A stretch of 64,000 nt of DNA from Campylobacter vulpis (GTDB lineage: Bacteria; Campylobacterota; Campylobacteria; Campylobacterales; Campylobacteraceae), in contig NZ_CP041617.1 of the NCBI RefSeq assembly GCF_014217995.1, forward strand, positions 1,054,001-1,118,000. Direction: 5' to 3'. The position numbers and the translations under genes are program-made. Below, one piece after another: positions 40,983-49,908 of the stretch. Position 1 is the stretch's first letter. Each line of letters starts with the position of its first letter. Below the pieces are notes generated by a model that searched no databases, was not told where the DNA came from, and saw only the letters and a list, made by a program, of their open reading frames with translations.

Positions 40983-42355
40983 TAAAAACTCGAATAAATA
41001 AATTCAGGCATTCCGCTTGGCATAAAAGCAAACACTAAAAGTAAGATGAAAGCGATAATAAAGGGCTTTAATAAAAACGGCGTAAGATTTAAAATTCTCA
41101 CACAATAATCCCTAAAATTAATAAACAAAGGATAAGTGATGAAAAGCACTATGAAAATGATTAAAACATAAATGTCTTCGTATTTTAAAGGTAGGAAAAA
41201 ATTTTCATAACAAGATTTAAGATAATCAAGAGCCTCATTTAAACCCTTATAGTAGAAAAAAATCCACGCAAAGCAAACAAAATGAAAAGTGATAAAACGC
41301 CCCACAAAGGCAAATTTTTTAAGACTAAAAGGAGTAAGGGCTATGAGATGCAAAAACACAACCCCAAAGCCGTGCAAAATACCCCAAATCAAAAAATTGA
41401 TTGTATTTCCGTGCCAAATTCCAGAAAGTATAAAGGCGATAAGTATATTAACATTTGTCCTAACTAAACCCTTTTTATTACCTCCTAAAGGGATATAAAT
41501 ATAATCTCTAATAAAAGTTGAAAGGCTAATGTGCCATCTCGCCCAAAAATCCTTAAGATTTCTCGCAAGATAAGGCATATTGAAATTTATCGGCAAAATA
41601 AAACCTAGCATTAAAGCAAAAGCACAAACTAAATCCACATAACCACTAAAATCACAATAAATTTGCACCGCATAAGCGTAAATCGCACTTAAAAGCTCGG
41701 CAAAATTATAAGAGCTTGGGTCATTAAGAATTTTTTTCGCATAAATTCCCAAATAGTTTGCAATTAAAACTTTTTTAACTATACCAAAAAGCAACAAAAC
41801 GATAATAAGATTCGCATTTTTAAATTCACGCGTTTGATGTGCTTGAGAAAAGAAATAATCGCTCCTCATAATAGGACCTAAAAGTAAGGTTGGGAAAAAG
41901 GAAAGATAAAAAGCTAAGTCAAAAAAGCTTACTAATTTATGATTTTTATATACGCTTACAAGATAAGTGATAGAATTAAACACATAAAAACTAATGCCGA
42001 TAGGAAAAATAATATCAAAATTAATAAAATCCAAGCCAAGATAAAATAAAAGCGTATCCAAATCTCCCTTAATACTAGGGAAATATTTAAACACACAAAG
42101 ATTTAAAATTACGAAAAATAGACAAGTTAAAAAAATATATTTTTTACGCCTCACAAAAATCAAAAGCGCAAAATAATGAATAAAAAAGGTATAAACAAGT
42201 AAAATTAATGAAAAAAGTGGGTTAATCAAACTATAAACGCAGTAAGAAAAACCCAAAATCATAGCATTTTGCAACCTAAAGCTATCTTTAAAAAACCAAT
42301 AGCATACAAAAAACACTATCATTAAAATGCTAAATTCTAAAGAAAAATAAATCAT
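40982..42355 (-). CDS. patA: MBOAT acyltransferase PatA, acetyl export for peptidoglycan O-acetylation
   Basis: 457 residues with about 11-12 membrane helices. The MBOAT signature is present: FWARWHISLSTFIRDYIYIPL and the catalytic His in GIWHGNTINF. It moves acetyl groups across the inner membrane to PatB. Alginate-type AlgI is related, but the next gene being patB fixes the role. The ATG follows directly on a run of seven T that ends a hairpin of the ferritin gene; CAGG is the only possible ribosome site. Confidence 0.88.
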   Translation of the reverse strand: MIYFSLEFSILMIVFFVCYWFFKDSFRLQNAMILGFSYCVYSLINPLFSLILLVYTFFIHYFALLIFVRRKKYIFLTCLFFVILNLCVFKYFPSIKGDLDTLLFYLGLDFINFDIIFPIGISFYVFNSITYLVSVYKNHKLVSFFDLAFYLSFFPTLLLGPIMRSDYFFSQAHQTREFKNANLIIVLLLFGIVKKVLIANYLGIYAKKILNDPSSYNFAELLSAIYAYAVQIYCDFSGYVDLVCAFALMLGFILPINFNMPYLARNLKDFWARWHISLSTFIRDYIYIPLGGNKKGLVRTNVNILIAFILSGIWHGNTINFLIWGILHGFGVVFLHLIALTPFSLKKFAFVGRFITFHFVCFAWIFFYYKGLNEALDYLKSCYENFFLPLKYEDIYVLIIFIVLFITYPLFINFRDYCVRILNLTPFLLKPFIIAFILLLVFAFMPSGMPEFIYSSF

Positions 42356-42390
42356 AAAAAAACCTGATAAGTCCTAAAGTTAGGACTTAT
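42356..42390 (-). terminator. Rho-independent terminator of the ferritin gene
   Basis: Perfect 11-base arms (ATAAGTCCTAA and TTAGGACTTAT) around AG are followed on the minus strand by CAGG and seven T. The ferritin stop codon lies inside the stem, and the T run touches the patA start codon. Confidence 0.88.
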
Positions 42391-42881
42391 TTAGAAAGTA
42401 AAGTTTTGATGTATTGATCGGCTAGGTAAAGTCCATTGCCATTATCACTCATAAGCTTGATTTTATCGACTATCCCACGAAAAAGAGCCTCCTCCTCGTG
42501 CTGCTCACTCACATACCACTGCAAGAAATTAAAAGTCGCATAATCCTTGTGTGCTAACATATGCTCGACTAGATTATTAATAGACTTAGTAATGCCTTGT
42601 TCGTGTGCGAAAGTCTTTTCAAAAACATCAAGCAAAGAAGAGAAATTTTGCTCAGGCTTTTTAACAGCCTCAAGCTCAACCTTAGAGTCTGTCTCGTTGA
42701 GATAAGTGATAAGGCGTTTAGCGTGCTCACTCTCCTCACTCGCGTGGGCAAATAAAAACGCTCCCGCACCATCAAAGCTATTTTCATAACACCAAGAACT
42801 CATAGCAAGATACAAATTTGCCGCATACATTTCTTTGTTAATCTGTTCATTTAAAAGCTTCACCACTTCACTTGATAACAT
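42387..42881 (-). CDS. cft: Non-heme ferritin (Cft/Ftn)
   Basis: 164 residues, iron-storage ferritin of the bacterial FtnA type. Ferroxidase ligands are present: Glu17, Glu49/Glu50, His53 in EESEHA, and Glu/Gln in the second pair of helices (EHMLAHKDYATFNFLQWYVSEQ). The 24-subunit shell stores iron and limits oxidative damage. AAAGGAGAG precedes the ATG. A terminator follows at once, so it is monocistronic. Possibly controlled by Fur or PerR; I see no convincing box. Confidence 0.94.
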   Translation of the reverse strand: MLSSEVVKLLNEQINKEMYAANLYLAMSSWCYENSFDGAGAFLFAHASEESEHAKRLITYLNETDSKVELEAVKKPEQNFSSLLDVFEKTFAHEQGITKSINNLVEHMLAHKDYATFNFLQWYVSEQHEEEALFRGIVDKIKLMSDNGNGLYLADQYIKTLLSK

Positions 42882-43050
42882 TAACTCTCCTTTATGAAAA
42901 ATAATTTCGCAATGATACTTTAAGATTATTTAAATTTGTTTTAAAGCTTCGTTGAAATATGATTTTTTCACAAATTCACAATAAAACTTAAAAAACAATA
43001 AATTTTTTTCACATTTTTCAAAACTTAAAGTTCTATTTTATAGTATCTTA

Positions 43051-43076
43051 AGGCAATTTTCACAGCGTGAAAAGCC
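43051..43076. repeat. Inverted repeat in the ferritin-DUF2972 intergenic region
   Basis: TTTTCAC-AGC-GTGAAAA (43057-43073) is perfect, and it extends outward with AGGC and GCCT after a two-base bulge. A TATAGT at 43039-43044 lies just upstream and a run of T (43114-43120 region) downstream on the plus strand. Operator or small-RNA hairpin are both possible. Confidence 0.45.
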
Positions 43077-43133
43077 TGTGAATAAAATATGAATTTTTTT
43101 AAACTTAAACTGCATTGATTTCATTTTTTTTGA

Positions 43134-43139
43134 TATAAT
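43134..43139 (+). promoter_or_regulatory. -10 box for the DUF2972 gene
   Basis: TATAAT preceded by a T-rich stretch, 66 bases before the ATG at 43206. Expected transcription start near 43146. An AAAGGAAC ribosome site stands before the ATG. Confidence 0.7.
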
Positions 43140-43205
43140 CCCTCTTTTTAATTTTAAACTTCATTTTGAATTAAATTTAACCACAACGAACACAAAAGGA
43201 ACATA

Positions 43206-45119
43206 ATGATTACTAATCCAAACTCAGCCACACAAAGAATTAAAAATCATCTTTCTTATAAACTTGGTCAAGAACTCATTAAGTATGACACGGGGGGGGG
43301 GGGGGGTAATCCTCTTTCTTTAATCTTTTGCCTACTTAAAATCAAATTTCATCATAAAAAACTTACCAAATTTAGAAAAACACTTGAACTTGCAAGGGCA
43401 GATTTAGCCTATCCTCCACTTAGACAATGTCCTGATTTTAACGAAGCTTTATGGATAAAAACTTGGCTTACTTATAGACTTGGCAGGGTCTTGCTTGAAT
43501 GTGATAGGGATAAATTTAAAGGGGGTTATTTTAAATTTTTCTCTAAAATCAAACAAGCTAAAAAAGAATTTAAGGTCTTAAAAGAAAGTAAGGTTTATCA
43601 ACTAAAAGATGAACTAAAATTTAAAAATGAAGAAGATTTTGACTTCCTCATTAAAAACTATGCTTTGATAGAAAATTTACTTACACATTATGAGGCTTTA
43701 AATGAAATTATTGTATTAAATATGGCTTTTGTGTTAGAGCATTTTAATGAAATTTCTTTATGGCTAAACTCTAAAGAATTTAAAGAAAAATATGAGAAAG
43801 AAAATCACCCTTATCCACCTTTATTAAATCCTGATATTTTAAATGAGCTTTTACTCATAGAATGTGATGATAAACAAAACTTAAAAAGTGTTTTAAAAGA
43901 ACAAGCCTTCAAGCTAAGCAAGGAAGCTTTAGCTTATATCAATGCTAAGCTTGATTATAGACTAATCCCTGCTGAAAAAGCTTGGGAGATGAACTTGCCT
44001 TTGCCTAGGAGGTATGAGTTTGTGTGTTTAAGAGGGCATGGAAGTGGTGGGGTCGCTTTGTCAAATTTTTTAAAATTATGTGGGATTAATACCATTAATT
44101 TTTTCTGTCAAGGAAGTGGCTTTGAGCGTTATCGTAAATTTCACCATAGACTTTTAGAACTAAAAAATCAAAGAAATTGTATAAGCATTGATGATGTGGG
44201 AGCTACTTTGTATGGCAATTTGGAGTTAAGAAATAAGCTCTTTGCTTTTTTTGATAAAATAACTCCTGTAATTTTTCAAGTTAGAGATCCCATAGAATTG
44301 ATTAAACATGCTTATGGTAGAAAATGGGGAACTTCGTGGGCTAAACTTAAGGAATTTACTTTGGAGCATAATTTTGAGGAGGTTATACAAAAAGCCAAAG
44401 AATATCAATATACTTTACCTAACAATTTTATAGGATTGACAAATCAATGTCTTTTATGGACAACTCTTAGTTCTCGTTTTAAGCTTTTTAAAGATGTAAC
44501 CTACCTAGATATTTCGTGCCTAAGGGGAGAAAAGACCATTGAAACAATGCAGTTTTTAGCTCAAAAGTTGAATTTTAAAATCCCTCCTAATACCCAGCAA
44601 AATTTTACAAAAAGTTTTTATAATGGAAATTTGATATTTTTACTACCGCTTACCTTATATGTTGACAAGCAAAATAATAAAAAAATCCTTAATAAAGAAA
44701 AATCATTAGCAATTTATATTTCTTATATTAAAACAAGTCCTTATGATGCTAATCTTATTAACCTTTATGATAAAATACCAAATCTCACAAAAACAGATAG
44801 TGCCATAGCTTTATATATGAAAAACACAGATTACGATAAATTAAGATTAAATGAAAATTTACGGAAAAAAGTATGCAAATATCTTCACGATTTTACGATA
44901 AATCTTACAAAAAGAATAGAGCTAGAAAATAGCTTAATGCTAAAAAGCGAAATGGTTTTAGAACATTTAAAAAACAATGATGAGGCAAGAAAAAGCTTAA
45001 AAGAAATTTTAGATAAAGAACTTATTATTTTAAAGCAAAATTGTCCCGACATCGTAGCTTCGTGGAAGTATTATCAGGAATTTGAAAAAATGTGTGAGGA
45101 GTTTGAAAACCAAAATTAG
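43206..45119 (+). CDS. DUF2972 ('617 family') protein, phase-variable, sulfotransferase-like motifs
   Basis: 637 residues; the C. jejuni relatives I recall (Cj0617/Cj0618) are also poly-G genes. The first ~125 residues hold two copies of a repeat common in Campylobacter surface-glycan genes: RIKNHLSYKLGQELI (11-25) and KTWLTYRLGRVLLE (85-98), each followed by a Gly-rich turn and a Lys-rich KIK stretch. The poly-G tract encodes Gly30-34 in the first copy. The rest has FVCLRGHGSGGVALSNFL (272-289) and QVRDPIELIKHAY (358-370), placed like the PAPS-binding loop and the 3'-phosphate motif of sulfotransferases. No signal peptide or helix. The frame is open (ON) at 15 G. Target unknown; surface polysaccharide modification is plausible. 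Confidence 0.75.
   Translation: MITNPNSATQRIKNHLSYKLGQELIKYDTGGGGGNPLSLIFCLLKIKFHHKKLTKFRKTLELARADLAYPPLRQCPDFNEALWIKTWLTYRLGRVLLECDRDKFKGGYFKFFSKIKQAKKEFKVLKESKVYQLKDELKFKNEEDFDFLIKNYALIENLLTHYEALNEIIVLNMAFVLEHFNEISLWLNSKEFKEKYEKENHPYPPLLNPDILNELLLIECDDKQNLKSVLKEQAFKLSKEALAYINAKLDYRLIPAEKAWEMNLPLPRRYEFVCLRGHGSGGVALSNFLKLCGINTINFFCQGSGFERYRKFHHRLLELKNQRNCISIDDVGATLYGNLELRNKLFAFFDKITPVIFQVRDPIELIKHAYGRKWGTSWAKLKEFTLEHNFEEVIQKAKEYQYTLPNNFIGLTNQCLLWTTLSSRFKLFKDVTYLDISCLRGEKTIETMQFLAQKLNFKIPPNTQQNFTKSFYNGNLIFLLPLTLYVDKQNNKKILNKEKSLAIYISYIKTSPYDANLINLYDKIPNLTKTDSAIALYMKNTDYDKLRLNENLRKKVCKYLHDFTINLTKRIELENSLMLKSEMVLEHLKNNDEARKSLKEILDKELIILKQNCPDIVASWKYYQEFEKMCEEFENQN
43292..43306 (+). repeat. Poly-G(15) phase-variation tract
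   Basis: Fifteen G in a row, 87 bases after the start codon. With 15 the frame continues; loss or gain of one base would end translation early. C. jejuni tracts are usually 8-12, so this is long. Confidence 0.95.
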
Positions 45120-45141
45120 TGTATAATTACAAAAATACACT
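45118..45141 (+). promoter_or_regulatory. -10 box inside an inverted repeat, before the EamA gene
   Basis: TATAAT at 45122-45127 starts within AGTGTAT; the mate ATACACT is at 45135-45141. Both follow the DUF2972 stop codon (45119). It may serve the EamA gene at 45157 with an operator-like overlap, or be chance. Confidence 0.4.
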
Positions 45142-45156
45142 ATCAATGGGATATAA

Positions 45157-46029
45157 ATGGGCGTTTTTCTTGTCGTTTTGGGAGGGATTTTTTGGGCTGT
45201 AAGTGGGGTGTTGGCGGAATATCTTTTTGAAAATCATTATAGCGTTGAGTGGGTGAGTTTTTACCGCCTTTTTTTCACGGGAATTTTGCTAATTATCATA
45301 AGTTTAAGACATTTTGAACGACAAATTTTCACGCAAAAAAGCACCTTAATGTCTCTTTTAATCTACGCTGCTTTTGGACTTTTGCTAACACAATATGGCT
45401 ATTTTAAGGCGATTTTTTACACAGACGCTGGCACGGCTACGATGATACAATATAGCGCTCCTTTAATCATTATGCTTTTTCTTTGCTTCAAAGAGAAAAT
45501 TCTACCTAAAAAGCTTGAAATTATAGCTCTAACTTTCATCTTAAGTGCGCTCTTTTTAATCGCCACAGGAGGAAATTTAAGTGATTTTCAAATCAATTTT
45601 TGGGGACTTTTTTGGGCTTTAGGTGGAGCTTTTGGAGTGGCATTTTACTCACTTTGTGCAAGACATATCATAGAAAAATATGGCATTTTTTTACTGATGG
45701 GCTGGGCAAGTTTGATAGCTAGTGGAATTTTATTTATTTTACTCCTTGGCAAAATTCCTTTTTATCCTTTTGAGTTAAAAGCTTATTTGGCAATGGCTGG
45801 GATTATTTTCATAGGCACGATAGGAGCATTTTGTCTTTATTTAAAAGGAGTTGAGTATATCGGTGCTTTAAGAGCGAGTATGATAGCTTGCATTGAGCCT
45901 GTGGCAGCAGCTTTTATGTCATATTTTTTCCTTAAAACGCAGTATAGTTTTTTGGAACTTTTCGCCTTTAGTCTCATTATTATTAGTGTCTTTTTAAATG
46001 CAATGAAAAGAAAACCAAAAATTGACTAA
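45157..46029 (+). CDS. EamA-family (DMT) transporter
   Basis: 290 residues with ten predicted helices in two EamA repeats. The first begins GGIFWAVSGVLAEYLFE, the second around WALGGAFGVAFYSLCAR, and the second repeat contains GTIGAFCLYLKGVEYIGALRASM and EPVAAAF, which are typical. Members export or import small metabolites such as amino acids; the substrate here is unknown. ATG 37 bases after the DUF2972 gene, so possibly in one transcript with it. Confidence 0.85.
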   Translation: MGVFLVVLGGIFWAVSGVLAEYLFENHYSVEWVSFYRLFFTGILLIIISLRHFERQIFTQKSTLMSLLIYAAFGLLLTQYGYFKAIFYTDAGTATMIQYSAPLIIMLFLCFKEKILPKKLEIIALTFILSALFLIATGGNLSDFQINFWGLFWALGGAFGVAFYSLCARHIIEKYGIFLLMGWASLIASGILFILLLGKIPFYPFELKAYLAMAGIIFIGTIGAFCLYLKGVEYIGALRASMIACIEPVAAAFMSYFFLKTQYSFLELFAFSLIIISVFLNAMKRKPKID

Positions 46030-46036
46030 AGCTTGT

Positions 46037-46042
46037 TATAAT
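46037..46042 (+). promoter_or_regulatory. -10 box of the aroB-mscS-mtaB-ftsH-like run
   Basis: Perfect TATAAT 23 bases before the aroB ATG, starting eight bases after the EamA stop. AAGGA provides the ribosome site. The four following genes overlap by four to eight bases, so it probably drives all of them. Confidence 0.65.
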
Positions 46043-46065
46043 TTGCTTTTTAAACAAGGAAAAAA

Positions 46066-47118
46066 ATGCAGGTAGAAGTAAAAGTCAAAAATCCCTACAA
46101 AGTCTTTATTAATGAGGGTTTGAATTTAAATTTTAAAGGTAAAGTTGCCATTTTAACTAACCCAAAAATCGCAGGACTTCATCTTAAAAACTTACTGGAG
46201 AAAATCGAGTGCGAGGAGCTTTTTATCATCAGCGTTAAGGACGGGGAGGAGTATAAAAATTTAAGCACAATAGAAGAAATTTTAAACCAAATGTGTAATT
46301 CTAAGCTTGATAGAAAAAGCCTTTTAATTAGCTTTGGCGGAGGAGTGATAAGCGATATGGGGGGCTTTGCGGCTAGCATTTATCAAAGAGGCATTAAATT
46401 TATAAATATCCCTACCACACTTTTAGCCTGCGTGGATGCGGCTGTGGGAGGGAAAACTGGGGTTAATAATCATTTTGGTAAAAATCTCATTGGTACTTTT
46501 TATCAACCTAAGGCTGTATATTGTGAAAGTGCATTTTTAAGGACTTTGGGACAAAGGGAGCTTAGTGCGGGCTTAGCTGAATTTATTAAAATGGCAATTA
46601 TTTTTGATGCAAACTTGCTTGATTTTATAGAAAAAATTGACGCAAAAAATTTCCTAAAAGCACAATGTGAAGATGAAATTTTTATAAAAATCATCGCAAA
46701 AAGTGTCGAACTAAAAGCTAAGATTGTCTCTAAAGATGAGAAAGAAAGCGGAGTTAGAATGCTGCTTAATTACGGACACACTTTTGCCCACATCATAGAA
46801 AATGAGACGCATTATAAAAGCTATTTGCACGGAGAAGCCGTAGCCATAGGTATGAATATGGCAAATCATTTAAGCTACGAACTAGGACTTTTAAGCAAGG
46901 AAGAATGTGAAAGAATTAAGAATCTTTTGCAAAAATTCGCCCTACCTACATATTATAAAATTGAAAATATCCACGAGTTTTATCAGGCTTTTTTCCTAGA
47001 TAAAAAAAGTGCAAATCACAAAATCCGCTTTATCCTACCCGCACCGCTTGGAAAGGGCATCATCAAAGAAGATGTCCCTAAATCAATCCTTTTAAAAAGC
47101 TTGGAGCATTTTATATGA
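46066..47118 (+). CDS. aroB: 3-Dehydroquinate synthase AroB
   Basis: 350 residues. Second step of the shikimate pathway, NAD and zinc dependent. Motifs: [40 protein letters not shown], and [21 protein letters not shown] with the zinc ligands. Length matches the family. It is first of an operon with functionally unrelated genes. Confidence 0.97.
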   Translation: MQVEVKVKNPYKVFINEGLNLNFKGKVAILTNPKIAGLHLKNLLEKIECEELFIISVKDGEEYKNLSTIEEILNQMCNSKLDRKSLLISFGGGVISDMGGFAASIYQRGIKFINIPTTLLACVDAAVGGKTGVNNHFGKNLIGTFYQPKAVYCESAFLRTLGQRELSAGLAEFIKMAIIFDANLLDFIEKIDAKNFLKAQCEDEIFIKIIAKSVELKAKIVSKDEKESGVRMLLNYGHTFAHIIENETHYKSYLHGEAVAIGMNMANHLSYELGLLSKEECERIKNLLQKFALPTYYKIENIHEFYQAFFLDKKSANHKIRFILPAPLGKGIIKEDVPKSILLKSLEHFI

Positions 47119-48671
47119 AAAAAATCCTTTTCTTAGCTTTTTTTGCCATATTTTCTTTTGCAGAGCTTAATACAAGCTTAATTTTAGAAAGTAAGGCTAA
47201 AATCAATACACTAAATACCATTATCGATGCTAGTATTTATAATATACGCTATGATAATTTCATCAAATATCAACAAATTAGCGATGAGCTTATACTCTTA
47301 AGAGAGGAGCTAAATAAAGAGCATTTAAGCTACGAGCAAAAAGACGCAACGCAGAGTAAAATCGCAAATTTAGAAGAGCAACTCAAACTTTTAAAAGATT
47401 ATAAAAATCTTAACTTTACGCAAAATTTAAATATCAATGAAAATGTCGAAGTTCTCCCAAAGCTTACCAATCCTCTTGCCATCATCGGTGCTTTTTCTCA
47501 TATCAAAAAATTAAAAGACGAAAAAGATGAGCATATTTTAAAAATGAAAGAATTTGAAAATTTGGTTTTAAAGATTAAGGAAAAAAATGCCGAACTTAAA
47601 GAGCTTGTAAAACTAGATAATAGCAAAGAAAATTTAAACGCTCTTAAAGAATCAAATAAAAAATTGAGCGAATTTGAAAATGCTCTGCAATTTGCACAAG
47701 TGTCCTTTTCTGTGTATGAGAAAAAAATTGAAGATGAAATCACGCGTGTAAATGCCGAGATTAAAGTGCAAACGCTAAGAGCGGTTAATATCCTTATCGC
47801 CATTATCTTAGTTATCATCGCCTCTTTTTGTTTGAAATTGATTGCTAAAAAATATATTAAAGATAATGAACGCTACTACACCGCAACTAAAATTATCAAT
47901 TTTATCAATCTCAACCTTATCCTTTTAATCCTCCTTTTTGCCTATATCGAAAACATCACTTATCTTGTTACCATACTTGGCTTTGCCTCTGCTGGACTTG
48001 CCATCGCTATGAAAGATATGTTTATGTCTATGCTTGGGTGGTGCGTGATAATTTTTGGCGGGAGTATGAGAGTGGGAGACCGCATTAAAGTGATACAAAA
48101 TGACATTACTTATATAGGAGACATTATTGACATTTCTTTTTTACGTATTACCATTTATGAGACCCTGACCCTAGAAACTTATATGAAAAATCGCCGCAGT
48201 GGGCGGATTATCTTTATCCCAAATAATTATGTTTTCACGCATTTAATCGCAAATTATACCCATCACGGAATGAAAACCGTGCTAGATGGCATTGACATAA
48301 CCTTAAGTTTTGATTCTAATTTAGAAAAGGCTAAGGACATTATGGAGCAAATCATCATTAAACAAGCCAAACCCTACACTGAACTGGCTAAAAAAGCAAT
48401 GCGTAAATTACAAAATGAATATAGCATTAAAAATCCTAAGGTTGAGCCTAAAATTTACATCTTTTTTGAACACTGGGGCATAAGACTTTCTGCTTGGTAT
48501 ATGACAAATGCTTATGCAGCACTGAATCTAAGAAGCACGATTAGCAAAGAGCTTATTACGGAGCTAATGAAGCACGAGGACATTAAAATCGCCTATCCTA
48601 GTCAAAATCTTTATTTAGATAAAAGGCAAAATGCTATACCAAAAGAGCTTTTAAGGGATTTTAATGCGTAA
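47115..48671 (+). CDS. MscS-family mechanosensitive ion channel
   Basis: 518 residues. Signal peptide (1-17), a periplasmic coiled-coil region (about 20-210), four or so helices (about 220-310) and the MscS core. The pore-lining helix reads [16 protein letters not shown] and is followed by the [13 protein letters not shown] beta-domain start. The long N-terminal extension resembles the MscK/YnaI type rather than the 286-residue MscS. It releases solutes at hypo-osmotic shock. It overlaps aroB by four bases. Confidence 0.88.
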   Translation: MKKILFLAFFAIFSFAELNTSLILESKAKINTLNTIIDASIYNIRYDNFIKYQQISDELILLREELNKEHLSYEQKDATQSKIANLEEQLKLLKDYKNLNFTQNLNINENVEVLPKLTNPLAIIGAFSHIKKLKDEKDEHILKMKEFENLVLKIKEKNAELKELVKLDNSKENLNALKESNKKLSEFENALQFAQVSFSVYEKKIEDEITRVNAEIKVQTLRAVNILIAIILVIIASFCLKLIAKKYIKDNERYYTATKIINFINLNLILLILLFAYIENITYLVTILGFASAGLAIAMKDMFMSMLGWCVIIFGGSMRVGDRIKVIQNDITYIGDIIDISFLRITIYETLTLETYMKNRRSGRIIFIPNNYVFTHLIANYTHHGMKTVLDGIDITLSFDSNLEKAKDIMEQIIIKQAKPYTELAKKAMRKLQNEYSIKNPKVEPKIYIFFEHWGIRLSAWYMTNAYAALNLRSTISKELITELMKHEDIKIAYPSQNLYLDKRQNAIPKELLRDFNA

Positions 48672-49908
48672 AATTTTTTTAAAAACTTTTGGTTGCAGGA
48701 CAAATATTTATGATAGTGAGCTGATAAAGGGCTATATTAAAGACTTTAAACTGACAAATGATGAAAAAGAGGCAGACATTGTCATTATTAATTCTTGCAC
48801 AGTTACAAATGGTGCTGATAGTGGCTTAAAGACTTACATTAACAATCTTAAGAAAAATAATATTAAGGTCATTTTAACAGGCTGTGCAGCAGTGAGTAAG
48901 GGCAAGGAACTTTTAGATAATGGGGCGATTTTTGGCGTTTTGGGTGCGTCAAATAAAGCTAAAATCAATGAATTGTTAAAAGAAAAAAAGCGTTTTTATG
49001 AACTTGGGGACTTAAATTTCATTGATAAGGACATTGTTAAAAACTATGAAAATCACACAAAAGCCTTTGTGAAAATTCAAGAAGGCTGCGATTTTAACTG
49101 CTCTTATTGCATTATACCTAGCGTAAGAGGCAAATCAAGAAGTATAAAAGAAAGTGATTTATTAGAGCAGATTAAAATCTTAATACAAAATGGCTACACA
49201 GAAATCGTCCTTACAGGCACAAATATAGGCTCTTACGGCTTAAAAGACGGCACGACCTTAGGCAAACTTTTGCAAAAAATGATGCAAATTTCAGGGCTAA
49301 AACGCATTCGTTTAGGCAGTTTAGAACCTGCACAAATTGACGAAAGTTTTATGGAAATTTTAGATGAAAAATTACTTGAAAGACATCTTCATATCGCCTT
49401 ACAACACACCAGCGAAACAATGCTACGCATTATGAGACGCAGAAGCCATACAAAAGATGACTTAAAGCTTTTTCAAACCCTTTCTTCAAAGGGCTTTGCT
49501 TTAGGAACAGATTTTATCGTAGGACACCCCGGAGAAAGCGAGGAGCTGTGGCAAGAGGCTTTAAAGCATTTTATGGATTTTAAACTCACTCATATTCACG
49601 CTTTCATCTTTTCGCCAAGAAATAATACCCACTCCGCCACTCTTAAAAACACCATCAAAGGCGACCTTGCAAAAGAAAGGCTTAACACCCTTAAAGCCAT
49701 AGTGCAAAAAAATAATTTTGAATTCAGAAAGGCAAATAAAATCAAGCTTGAAGTGCTAGTAGAAAGCGAGAAAAACGGCTTTTATGAGGGCTATGACCAA
49801 TTTTTTAATAAAATGAAAATTGTAAGTCAAAAAGATCTAAGTAAAATGTGGCTAAATGTCGAAAATTACGAAATCAAAGAGGAATTTAACGAAACGAGGA
49901 TAGAATGA
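48664..49908 (+). CDS. mtaB: tRNA (N6-L-threonylcarbamoyladenosine37-C2)-methylthiotransferase MtaB
   Basis: 414 residues. N-terminal MTTase cysteines are in FGCRTN, NSCTVT and LTGCAAVSKG; the radical SAM cluster is CDFNCSYC. A weak C-terminal TRAM-like region follows. MtaB turns t6A37 into ms2t6A37 in ANN-decoding tRNAs. MiaB and RimO are related, but the short N-terminal domain and LKTFGCRTN start fit MtaB better. It overlaps the channel gene by eight bases and the next gene by four. Confidence 0.85.
   Translation: MRKIFLKTFGCRTNIYDSELIKGYIKDFKLTNDEKEADIVIINSCTVTNGADSGLKTYINNLKKNNIKVILTGCAAVSKGKELLDNGAIFGVLGASNKAKINELLKEKKRFYELGDLNFIDKDIVKNYENHTKAFVKIQEGCDFNCSYCIIPSVRGKSRSIKESDLLEQIKILIQNGYTEIVLTGTNIGSYGLKDGTTLGKLLQKMMQISGLKRIRLGSLEPAQIDESFMEILDEKLLERHLHIALQHTSETMLRIMRRRSHTKDDLKLFQTLSSKGFALGTDFIVGHPGESEELWQEALKHFMDFKLTHIHAFIFSPRNNTHSATLKNTIKGDLAKERLNTLKAIVQKNNFEFRKANKIKLEVLVESEKNGFYEGYDQFFNKMKIVSQKDLSKMWLNVENYEIKEEFNETRIE

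Larger units (their letters stand above)
42882..43205. other. 324-bp intergenic region between ferritin and DUF2972 genes
   Basis: AT-rich DNA that carries the divergent starts of ferritin (minus) and the DUF2972 gene (plus). The plus-strand promoter at 43134 is clear. For ferritin a TATCAT at 42912-42917 on the minus strand is a possible -10. An inverted repeat lies at 43051-43076. I see no ORF or tRNA. Confidence 0.6.

Noticed and set aside
41282-41498. Two overlapping plus-strand frames (60-69 codons) opposite patA
   Set aside because: Nested in the patA membrane region, composition is that of reversed coding DNA, no start signals.
43206-45119. Reading the poly-G gene as a broken pseudogene
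   Set aside because: At 15 G the frame is open from start to stop; it is a switchable gene in the ON state.
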